8,198 bases of DNA from Bacillota bacterium (GTDB lineage: Bacteria > Bacillota > UBA4882 > UBA10575), in assembly GCA_003511465.1 (NCBI GenBank), contig DOID01000100.1, forward strand, positions 6,476 to 14,673. The letters are read 5' to 3'. The position numbers were made by a program, and so were the translations under genes. The notes beneath the pieces were generated by a model, which saw only the letters and a program-made list of their open reading frames with translations, had not been told where the DNA came from and did not search any database. This document shows, piece after piece, positions 1-5,752 of the stretch; positions within the stretch are counted from its first letter, which is position 1, and every line of letters begins with the position of its first letter.

Positions 1-7
1 TCGGGCT

Positions 8-1399
8 TCATCCCAATCGAGCCTTGGTATATTTCCATTTTCCCGAGCGAAAGCGGAGATAGACCACAGCCGACCGGGTATACTGGTCAAGAACAAAGGC
101 CACCCAGGCACCGATTAATCCCCAGTGAAAAATCCGGACAAAAATAAAGGCGACCACCACCCGGAAGATCCAAATTCCGGTGGCTGACGCATACAAAGGA
201 TACATGGTGTCACCGGCTCCGCGTAAAGCGCCGGCCAATGAAAGTTGGGTTGATTGCCCCGGCAAGGAAAGCGCCAGGATCTTAAGGACCGTACCGGCCG
301 CTCCCGCCACCGCTGGATCAGCGGTATACAAGCGCGCCATCGGGTGGGAAAAAAGGATAAAGAGTAATCCATTGATTGCGCCCACCACGAGGGCAATTTT
401 GTGCACAACATTGGCATATCTTTCCGCCTGTTCCACATTATCCGCACCCAGGCTTTGTCCGACCAGCGTGGTCGAGGCCACCCCAAAAGCCATACTCGGC
501 GCAAAAGAGAGACCACTGATATTAAGTCCGATCTGATGGGCGGCAAAACTCAAAGTGCCAAGGCCGGAGACGGTCTTCGCAAACAGCATCAACCCGCTTT
601 GCAAGATAAACTGCTCAAGTGCTGCCGGTAAACCGATATCAAAGATCTTTTTCACCGTTGGCCGATGTAGCCGGTAATCATCCCCCGGTTTCAGCTGAAT
701 AATTGAATGTCGGGAGCCATAAAGCACATACAACCCGGCAAGACAGGCCAAAAAGCGGGAGAAGGAAGTGGAAACAGCCGCCCCAGCTACCCCCCATTGG
801 GGAAAACCCAGTTTTCCGTAGATTAAAACATAATTCCCAAACACATTAAATAAGTTACTGCCCACATTATAGAACATCGGTATTTTCGTCTCGCCCGCAC
901 CGCGTAAGGCCGCGGTGATCCCCATATTTAACGCCTGAAAAACCAGCCCGGCCGCAACGATCTGAAAATAAATGGTTGAATTCCCGATCACATCCGGCCC
1001 CGCTCCCATAAAGCGAACAATTACCGGCGCGACCAGCACTCCTAAACCGCTGATGACCGTCCCCAGAAGCAAACCGATCACCAGCGTTTGCCTGGTCACC
1101 CTCTGTGCTTCTTCAGGACGTCCGGCCCCAATCTGCCAGGCCACTAGTGTTGTGGTTCCAATATTTACCGCTGCAAAAATCGACAGTAATAACATAAATG
1201 GTTGGTTCGTCAATCCTACAGCGGTAATCGCCGCCGGTCCTAACCGTCCAACCATCACCATATCAACCATACCAAAAAGAGTTGACATTACTAATTCAAC
1301 AAACGCCGGAAGCGTGATTATGGCAATTTTCCGCCACATTGGATGGGAATGGGAAGCCAGTTTTTGCTGTAATCGTTGTTTAAAGCTGAGTTCTTTCAA
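8..1399 (-). CDS. MATE family multidrug/cation antiporter
   Basis: A 463-residue inner-membrane protein that fits the MATE (NorM/DinF-type) family in length and composition. The family exports drugs and other cationic organic molecules in exchange for Na+ or H+. The sequence shows about 12 hydrophobic segments in two similar halves. The first half opens with the family-like stretch LPAFVELVMSTLFGMVDMV (residues 30-48), followed by MVGRLGPAAITAVG. The second half has a matching SGLGTLSFAAHQIGLNI region and the LRGAGDTMYPL stretch near residue 393; a similar LRGAGETKIPM occurs in the first half, showing the internal repeat. The start codon is TTG, preceded by GGGGGAG with only about 4 bases between; the next Met is residue 21 and has no ribosome binding site, so TTG is preferred. 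It lies downstream of queF but is separated by 170 bases and a terminator, so it is probably a separate unit. I could not identify a convincing promoter. The substrate cannot be read from sequence. Confidence 0.93.
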   Translation of the reverse strand: MKELSFKQRLQQKLASHSHPMWRKIAIITLPAFVELVMSTLFGMVDMVMVGRLGPAAITAVGLTNQPFMLLLSIFAAVNIGTTTLVAWQIGAGRPEEAQRVTRQTLVIGLLLGTVISGLGVLVAPVIVRFMGAGPDVIGNSTIYFQIVAAGLVFQALNMGITAALRGAGETKIPMFYNVGSNLFNVFGNYVLIYGKLGFPQWGVAGAAVSTSFSRFLACLAGLYVLYGSRHSIIQLKPGDDYRLHRPTVKKIFDIGLPAALEQFILQSGLMLFAKTVSGLGTLSFAAHQIGLNISGLSFAPSMAFGVASTTLVGQSLGADNVEQAERYANVVHKIALVVGAINGLLFILFSHPMARLYTADPAVAGAAGTVLKILALSLPGQSTQLSLAGALRGAGDTMYPLYASATGIWIFRVVVAFIFVRIFHWGLIGAWVAFVLDQYTRSAVVYLRFRSGKWKYTKARLG

Positions 1400-1504
1400 T
1401 TATCTCCCCCATTAAGCGCCGTACAAATGATCTCTTCTCTATCTATAATTCTTTATTTCGTCTTTACTTCGATTTTCCTCTTTATCGCCTCCACCTGCCC
1501 TGTT

Positions 1505-1545
1505 AACAAACAGAAAACGCCCACTTTCCATGGGGAAAGTAAGCG
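1505..1545 (-). terminator. Intrinsic terminator after queF
   Basis: Read on the minus strand, the arms CGCTTACTTTCC (1545-1534) and GGAAAGTGGGCG (1529-1518) pair over 12 positions, ten Watson-Crick and two T-G, around a CCAT loop. The tract TTTTCTGTTTGTT follows immediately (1517-1505). A stable stem followed by a U-rich run, 24 bases after the queF stop codon, is the classic rho-independent arrangement. It closes the yhhQ-queF unit before the MATE gene. The tail is interrupted by C and G, so termination may be incomplete. Confidence 0.82.
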
Positions 1546-1569
1546 CTCCACTGCACCGAATCCAATGTT

Positions 1570-1965
1570 TTAGTCCCGGTTCACCCGGGCTTTGGCGACT
1601 AATTTTATCCCGCCCCGTGGTTTCTGGGTCACCGTTACCGTCACCCAGAAGGGCTGGCAGGCGGCGGCGACATCATTGGCGATCTGAGTAGCCAATGCTT
1701 CACAGAAGGCACCTTCTTCGCGGAAACTCCACAAGTAAAGCTTCAGGCTTTTACTCTCAATGCACGCTTCATCAGGAGCATATTCGATCGTCACCGTCTC
1801 CCAATCCGGTTGTCCGGTCACCGGACAGAGGCTAGTCACCTCATCACTCTCCATAATTACCGTCTCGACCCCTTCCGGTTTAGAAAAGGTATCGAGGGTA
1901 CGAACAGGCTGTCGTACGTCTTTCCCTAAAGCCCTGAATCCCAACTCATCCATGGTCATGCTCAT
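1570..1965 (-). CDS. queF: NADPH-dependent 7-cyano-7-deazaguanine (preQ0) reductase QueF
   Basis: QueF reduces the nitrile of preQ0 to the aminomethyl group of preQ1 with NADPH, a cytoplasmic step of queuosine tRNA modification. The family hallmarks are clear. Numbering from the first of several Met codons (1971), TSLCPVTGQPD (46-56) holds the catalytic Cys49 that forms the thioimide adduct and the acid Asp56. ESKSLKLYL (72-80) is the substrate-recognition motif, and PRGGI (118-122) is near the end. It is a single-domain T-fold form, somewhat shorter than the roughly 165-residue Bacillus enzyme. One oddity: the motif usually read as F-H-E is F-C-E here (C90, E91), see findings. Three ATGs are in tandem. 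GGAGG at 1977-1973 is 1, 4 and 7 bases from ATG 1971, 1968 and 1965, so I chose 1965 (131 residues). The gene overlaps the end of yhhQ and should be translationally coupled to it. Confidence 0.95.
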   Translation of the reverse strand: MSMTMDELGFRALGKDVRQPVRTLDTFSKPEGVETVIMESDEVTSLCPVTGQPDWETVTIEYAPDEACIESKSLKLYLWSFREEGAFCEALATQIANDVAAACQPFWVTVTVTQKPRGGIKLVAKARVNRD

Positions 1966-2662
1966 CATCATGCCTCCTCTTTAAAAAAAATGGGTTGTAA
2001 TCAACCACGTGGTCGAAGACATCCACTTGTTCCCAGCGCTTAATCCACCTTACTACCAGATAGGTTAACGGAGTAAAGGCGATTTCATACGTGACTTTCC
2101 ATAAATACTGCGCCAGAATCAGTTCGGCTAGCAGCGCCTGCGGCATCGTTCCCCCAAAAGCTACCGTAATAAACAAGGCCGTATCCACCCCTTCCCCCAC
2201 CAGTGTCGAAGCAATAGTCCGCAGCCAAAGCCAGCGTCCGGCTGTTTTTACTTTTAATTTGGATAACAGGGCGGCGTTCAAAAAAGAACCGGCAAAATAG
2301 GCGATGGTAGAAGCGCCGACTAAGCGGGGCGTCATCCCTAACACCCGTTGGTAGGCTTCCTGGTCCGTCCAGAACTGGGGATAAGGTAAAACCAGCGTGA
2401 TTGTAAAGACGACAACCATAAATAAGTTGGCAAAAAGACCAAGCCAGATCGTAAGCTGGGCTTTCCGAAAGCCGTAAACTTCAGTGAGAACATCGCCCAG
2501 AATATACGTGAGGGGAAAGAAGACAACTGCGGCGGGTAAGGTCAATCCGAAAAGAACAGTCATTTTCCCGGCGGTAATATTGGAAAGGAGCAGGGAAATG
2601 ATGAAAAAGGTAGATAAAATAAAATATAAAGGGGAAAGCAGGGTTCGTGGTTTAGACATCAT
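1946..2662 (-). CDS. yhhQ: Queuosine precursor transporter (YhhQ/QPTR family, DUF165)
   Basis: A 238-residue polytopic membrane protein of the COG1738 / Vut_1 family, whose E. coli member YhhQ takes up the queuosine precursors preQ0 and preQ1. About six hydrophobic segments lie near residues 11-29, 38-58, 68-92, 115-135, 147-170 and 177-205. Family-typical motifs are LTYILGDVLTEVYGFRKA (51-68) and STLVGEGVDTALF (152-164). The start ATG at 2662 is six bases after GGAGG (2673-2669); a second ATG follows directly and is also possible. The short tail HDDEHDHG is His/Asp-rich, but those codons overlap the queF ribosome binding site and start region, so it may be a by-product of the overlap. It is first in a two-gene unit with queF and sits directly behind a preQ1-I riboswitch, which strongly supports preQ0/preQ1 or a related base as cargo. 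Other clade members may carry queuine or queuosine. Confidence 0.93.
   Translation of the reverse strand: MMSKPRTLLSPLYFILSTFFIISLLLSNITAGKMTVLFGLTLPAAVVFFPLTYILGDVLTEVYGFRKAQLTIWLGLFANLFMVVVFTITLVLPYPQFWTDQEAYQRVLGMTPRLVGASTIAYFAGSFLNAALLSKLKVKTAGRWLWLRTIASTLVGEGVDTALFITVAFGGTMPQALLAELILAQYLWKVTYEIAFTPLTYLVVRWIKRWEQVDVFDHVVDYNPFFLKRRHDDEHDHG
1973..1977 (-). promoter_or_regulatory. Ribosome binding site of queF, inside yhhQ
   Basis: GGAGG on the minus strand, within the yhhQ coding frame where it encodes part of Lys-Arg-Arg. Its spacing decides among the tandem queF ATG codons: 1 base to 1971, 4 to 1968, 7 to 1965. The third is the best placed. The same bases plus the repeated ATGs generate the His/Asp-rich YhhQ tail RRHDDEHDHG. 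Confidence 0.75.
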
Positions 2663-2666
2663 TTAA

Positions 2667-2710
2667 CACCTCCAGTTTTGGTGACGCGGGTTACCTGGAC
2701 AACCGCTAAG
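2667..2710 (-). promoter_or_regulatory. preQ1-I riboswitch (translational) controlling yhhQ-queF
   Basis: On the minus strand the leader has stem P1 GCGG (2706-2703) paired with CCGC (2689-2686). The loop ends in GGTAACC, close to the GTAACC I recall from the Thermoanaerobacter preQ1-I aptamer. An A-rich tail ACCAAAAC (2682-2675) follows, also like that aptamer. Loop bases TCCAG (2699-2695) are exactly complementary to CTGGA (2675-2671), giving the H-type pseudoknot helix P2. The last three bases of P2 are the first three of the yhhQ Shine-Dalgarno GGAGG (2673-2669). Ligand binding would therefore hide the ribosome binding site. No terminator hairpin is present in the leader, so control should be at translation. 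The family senses preQ1, the QueF product, which fits both genes downstream. The match is by eye, not by covariance model. Confidence 0.9.
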
Positions 2711-2714
2711 TGTA

Positions 2715-2743
2715 ATTATAGTATATCCAGTTTCCCTTCTCAA
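2715..2743 (-). promoter_or_regulatory. Housekeeping-sigma promoter of yhhQ-queF
   Basis: On the minus strand, a -35 box TTGAGA (2743-2738, five of six to consensus) and a -10 box TATAAT (2720-2715, perfect) are separated by exactly 17 bases. Transcription should begin near 2709-2707, which places the riboswitch P1 stem at the very 5' end of the transcript. The -35 box ends three bases from the direct repeat TTATTG flanking the palindromic element. Confidence 0.85.
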
Positions 2744-2752
2744 GCCTTATTG

Positions 2753-2870
2753 GGCTTTTTGCGTTGTCATTTGATTAAATGATTCCGGTACAATATATTG
2801 ATAGTCTAACTCAAGTCAAACACTATATATTGTGCCGGAATCTTCTTTAACGGATACAACGCAAAAAGCC
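2753..2870. repeat. 118-bp near-palindromic, MITE-like element
   Basis: The ends are a perfect 15-bp inverted repeat: GGCTTTTTGCGTTGT (2753-2767) and its complement ACAACGCAAAAAGCC (2856-2870). Inside is a second inverted pair of 18 bp, GATTCCGGTACAATATAT (2781-2798) against 2825-2842, with one change that would be a G-U pair in RNA. Between outer and inner arms lie 13 poorly matched bases on each side; the central loop is 26 bases. The hexamer TTATTG flanks it on both sides (2747-2752 and 2871-2876), part of a 12-bp direct repeat AAGCCTTATTGG (2742-2753, 2866-2877). No open reading frame is inside. Terminal inverted repeats plus flanking direct repeats without a transposase are what a MITE would show. 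It sits between two divergent promoters, so a terminator role is unlikely. I do not recognise the parent element. Confidence 0.7.
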
Positions 2871-2899
2871 TTATTGGATAAAGAAGATAAATAATCAGA

Positions 2900-2928
2900 T
2901 TGTTTCAGTTGGCGAATTAGTGTATTAT
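2900..2928 (+). promoter_or_regulatory. Probable promoter of the toastrack-EamA unit
   Basis: TTGTTT (2900-2905) and TATTAT (2923-2928) are separated by 17 bases. The -10 box matches consensus at five of six, the -35 at only three of six. Transcription would begin near 2935 and leave a leader of about 70 bases before the ATG at 3008. Divergent from the yhhQ promoter, with the palindromic element between them. Confidence 0.5.
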
Positions 2929-3007
2929 GGAAATTAAGGAGTTACATGATTTAATTATTTAAAATATACGGATGGATCGTTCATATTCGCGACAGGGAGG
3001 AAGCAAG

Positions 3008-3928
3008 ATGAAACCAATACACTTTCTGATCGGTCTCTTTTTTATTTTGTTTGGTACGGCTTTATTCATGAGCAACCTGGGATACAAGCCATGGCATCTA
3101 GCCCGCTTATTATCGGTTATTGGCCCTATTTTACTCATTCTTTTGGGTATTAGTCTACTATGGAGAGGAAGAATTCCCAGCGGGGTTGCTTTGGCGCTCG
3201 TTGTCCTCTTTGTTGGGGTAACGGTTGCCTTCTTTTTAGGCTATCTCCAGACCTGCTCGGTAGAAACCGATTTTCTGGTCGAGGCTTCTACCTACCCGTC
3301 TCTGTCCGCCGGAAAACTTGAACTAAAGTTCGAGTCTGGTAAATTAATGCTCGGTCCAACCACCAAGCAATGGGCGGAAGGACAGTTTAATGGAGTCGCT
3401 GCCATTACTAAAGTACGAAAAACAAATGGGAAATTAGCGCTGGAAATCGAACCTGAAGATCACATAAACAAGCGCTTCTATGGTGACCGTCAGCGATCCG
3501 TTTGGAATCTTAACATTTCTCCGCGACTAGCTTGGGAGATTTATATTAATGCCGGGGCCGTTGAGGGCAACCTAAATCTAGCGCAAATCCCCCTCCATCA
3601 TCTAGACATGAATTTCGGCGCCGGTGAGCTGGAGATCAAGCTAGGCGGTAATGGTCGCTATGCCGTAGTCGGAATATACTCTGGAGCCTCCAACCTTAAG
3701 ATTTTAATCCCCGAGACGACCGGGTTGAGGATCCGCCTCGACGGAGCGATGGCCAAAACTAATCTAGGCGCTTCAGGGCTCTTTATGGTCAATAATCGCT
3801 TTGTTTCTGATAACTACGAGACCGCTAACGAACGAATTGACCTTGACCTGAACATTGGGGTCAGCAACCTGGAAATCAAAAGGATCCCAACGTTCCCCAC
3901 CACTAAAACTGCCGAACAAGAAATCTGA
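3008..3928 (+). CDS. Membrane protein with LiaF-like toastrack C-terminal domain
   Basis: A 306-residue protein. Residues 4-22, 35-53 and 57-79 are three hydrophobic helices, a LiaI/LiaF-like N-terminal bundle. Residues about 95-293 form a hydrophilic beta-rich domain. That domain carries a recurring pattern, NAGAVEGNLNL (181-191), NFGAGELEIKL (202-212), YSGASNLKILI (224-234) and NIGVSNLEIKR (282-292), typical of the stacked-strand 'toastrack' (LiaF C-terminal / DUF2154-type) fold. In Bacillus, LiaF inhibits the LiaRS envelope-stress system; other toastrack proteins are linked to envelope stress in general. No histidine kinase or response regulator is near, so a LiaF role is not shown. An in-frame codon further upstream (2972) would add 12 residues, but ATG 3008 is seven bases after GGAGG (2996-3000) and starts cleanly with a membrane helix. 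It is first in a likely operon with the EamA gene 25 bases downstream. Confidence 0.8.
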   Translation: MKPIHFLIGLFFILFGTALFMSNLGYKPWHLARLLSVIGPILLILLGISLLWRGRIPSGVALALVVLFVGVTVAFFLGYLQTCSVETDFLVEASTYPSLSAGKLELKFESGKLMLGPTTKQWAEGQFNGVAAITKVRKTNGKLALEIEPEDHINKRFYGDRQRSVWNLNISPRLAWEIYINAGAVEGNLNLAQIPLHHLDMNFGAGELEIKLGGNGRYAVVGIYSGASNLKILIPETTGLRIRLDGAMAKTNLGASGLFMVNNRFVSDNYETANERIDLDLNIGVSNLEIKRIPTFPTTKTAEQEI

Positions 3929-3953
3929 GTTATAATTAAGGAAGTGTTACATC

Positions 3954-4844
3954 ATGATCCACCCATACGCCGTCGCGGTTTTAACCGCATTCATCTTCGG
4001 TTTTTCTTTTATGTTCACGAAAGGTGCGCTTACTTATGTTACGCCCTACCAGTTACTCGCCTTACGCTTTTGCACAGCGGCTTTGACTATGACGCTCCTC
4101 TGGGCCTTAGGGCTCATCAAAATCAACTTAAAAAAGCGACCCCTCCGCCAGGTATTACTCCTCGCCCTCGTGGAACCAGTGATCTATTTTATCTGTGAAA
4201 CGACCGGCGTCAATTTAACCACTTCTTCCGAGGCTGGTCTGATGATTGCCCTCATTCCGGTCTTCGTAACGATCTTGGCCATTCCCCTCCTCAAAGAAAT
4301 CCCCCATCCACTACAAGTCTTATTCATCTTAGCTTCCGTTACTGGGGTTGGTTTTATTGTCTTGGGTGGAGGGAAATTCACCTCCTCCGGACCTTCTTTA
4401 GGCCTAGTCGCCCTCTTAGGGGCAGTACTTGCCGCTGCAGTCTTTAATATCCTGTCCCGCTGGTTATCAAAGCAGTTTCGCCCGGCCGACCTTACCTTTG
4501 TCATGATATGGGTCGGTGCCATCTGCTTCAGTGGTTTAGCTTTGCTCGAATCATCCGGACAAACGGGGGCCGATATCCTTGCCTTCCTAAAGATCAAAGA
4601 AGTCCGATCCGCCGTCTTATATCTGGGCATCTTCTCCTCGGTTGTCGCCTTCTTCGGAATGAATTATTACATCTCCAAGCTTGGCGCTTCAAGGAGTGCA
4701 GTCTTCGCCAACCTTTCCACCATTGTTTCCGTTGGTGCCGGGATCTGTTTCCGGGGCGAACCTTTCTATTGGTACCACCTGGTTGGTGGCGCCCTCATCC
4801 TGATCGGGGTCTGGGGAACCAACCGCTTCTCCCGCAGCGCGTAG
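3954..4844 (+). CDS. EamA/DMT superfamily transporter (RhaT/YdcZ-like)
   Basis: A 296-residue protein with about ten hydrophobic segments arranged as two EamA domains (roughly 5-138 and 150-291), the standard drug/metabolite transporter layout. Members export or import amino acids, nucleosides, sugars and other metabolites; the cargo here cannot be read. Supporting stretches are FIFGFSFMFTKGAL in helix 1, LRFCTAALTM in helix 2, and in the second half NYYISKLGASRSAVFANLST followed by the conserved GE pair (268-269) before the last helix, LVGGALILIGVWGTN. A ribosome binding site AAGGAAGTG (3938-3946) is seven bases before the ATG. The gap to the upstream toastrack gene is 25 bases with no terminator, so the two are probably co-transcribed. 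Its stop codon is only five bases from the stop of the convergent MalG-like gene. Confidence 0.92.
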   Translation: MIHPYAVAVLTAFIFGFSFMFTKGALTYVTPYQLLALRFCTAALTMTLLWALGLIKINLKKRPLRQVLLLALVEPVIYFICETTGVNLTTSSEAGLMIALIPVFVTILAIPLLKEIPHPLQVLFILASVTGVGFIVLGGGKFTSSGPSLGLVALLGAVLAAAVFNILSRWLSKQFRPADLTFVMIWVGAICFSGLALLESSGQTGADILAFLKIKEVRSAVLYLGIFSSVVAFFGMNYYISKLGASRSAVFANLSTIVSVGAGICFRGEPFYWYHLVGGALILIGVWGTNRFSRSA

Positions 4845-4849
4845 CAAAT

Positions 4850-5749
4850 TTACTTTAACCCGGTCAGGACAATTCCCTCCACGAAATATTTCTGTCCGAT
4901 AAAGTAAATGAAGACGCTAGGCAGGATCGACATGGTGGAGGCGACCATAATCGCCCGCCAATCGGTGCCAAAACCGGATCTGAAGTTGGCCAAAGCTTGA
5001 GAGATGGTATTTCTTTCGTTCCTGGAAATATAGATAAGTGGACCCATTAAATCATTCCAGTAGAGAATAAACGTTAAGAGACCTACTGTAATCAACACCG
5101 GTTTGATCATGGGCAAGAGAAGTCGGAATAAAATATCCAGATGAGTAGCGCCGTCGATATAGGCGGCTTCGTCCATTTCTCGAGGGATGGTCATCATAAA
5201 CTGGCGAATGAGAAAGATATTGAGTCCCCCTCCGCCCAAAAAAGCGGGGACGATTAAGGGAATATAACTGTTACTTAAACCCACCGAACTCCAAGCCATG
5301 AAGATCGGGATAATAAAGACCGCCCCCGGCATCAGCATACTACCGATTACCAGCGTAAACCAGAACTTTTTTCCGGGGAACTCAAGCCGGGCAAAGGTAT
5401 AAGCCGCTAAGCTAGAAGTCAAAAGCACGCCGAACATCGAAGGAATCGCAATCGTTAATGTATTTAAAAAGTACCTCCCGAAGGGAAAGACCGTTAAGGT
5501 GTAAGAATAGTTATCAAAACGCCAGTTTTTCGGCAAAAAAAGCGGAGGATACTGATGTATTTCCAGGTTTGACATAAAAGATGAACGGACCATCCAAAAA
5601 AAGGGGAAGACGACCATTACGGCAAGGACGATCACCAAACTGGCATTTACCTTGCTAAACATCGCTTTTCTGCTTTGCGCTTTCGGTTCTTTTACCCTAA
5701 ACAACTCCGCTCCCATTGTCAGTTCTTTTTCGTCCTTCATCATCTTCAA
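4850..5749 (-). CDS. ABC sugar transporter permease, MalG/AraQ type (CUT1)
   Basis: Second inner-membrane permease of the sugar importer, 299 residues with six main hydrophobic segments. The permease 'EAA' loop that docks onto the ATPase is at 191-217: EMDEAAYIDGATHLDIL then LLPMIKP. The C-terminus QKYFVEGIVLTGLK is the typical ending of MalG-type CUT1 permeases. The reading frame opens with TTG at 5749, eight bases after AAGGAG (5763-5758). ATGs at 5743 and 5740 lie 14 and 17 bases away, so TTG is the better supported start. The first 30 residues are hydrophilic and poorly conserved for this family. The gene begins three bases after the stop of the MalF-like gene, and its ribosome binding site lies within that gene's last codons, indicating translational coupling. 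No ATPase gene follows; the end faces the EamA gene with a five-base gap. Confidence 0.94.
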   Translation of the reverse strand: MKMMKDEKELTMGAELFRVKEPKAQSRKAMFSKVNASLVIVLAVMVVFPFFWMVRSSFMSNLEIHQYPPLFLPKNWRFDNYSYTLTVFPFGRYFLNTLTIAIPSMFGVLLTSSLAAYTFARLEFPGKKFWFTLVIGSMLMPGAVFIIPIFMAWSSVGLSNSYIPLIVPAFLGGGGLNIFLIRQFMMTIPREMDEAAYIDGATHLDILFRLLLPMIKPVLITVGLLTFILYWNDLMGPLIYISRNERNTISQALANFRSGFGTDWRAIMVASTMSILPSVFIYFIGQKYFVEGIVLTGLK

Positions 5750-5752
5750 ATT

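Noticed and set aside
115..546. 143-residue open frame on the minus strand inside the MATE gene.
   Set aside because: It lies wholly within the MATE coding region in another frame, has no plausible ribosome binding site or domain, and is rich in Arg, Trp and Pro as expected of a shadow frame.
1411..1500. Promoter for the MATE gene, with a TATAGA-like -10 on the minus strand and a TATAAT on the plus strand.
   Set aside because: Neither has a -35 box at a suitable distance.
2742..2870. The palindrome as a bidirectional terminator.
   Set aside because: It lies between two divergent promoters, not between converging gene ends.
2742..2877. The repeated AAGCCTTATTGG as part of a CRISPR array.
   Set aside because: Only two copies of 12 bp exist, and the intervening sequence is one large palindrome, not a spacer.
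2972..3007. Upstream in-frame start for the toastrack protein.
   Set aside because: The 12 added residues are polar, no ribosome binding site precedes them, and GGAGG is seven bases before ATG 3008.
3008..3928. Naming this gene liaF.
   Set aside because: The architecture is similar, but no LiaR/LiaS genes are nearby and toastrack domains occur in many different membrane proteins.
4184..4630. 148-residue open frame antisense to the EamA gene.
   Set aside because: It overlaps a well-supported membrane transporter on the opposite strand and shows no recognisable motif; a shadow frame.
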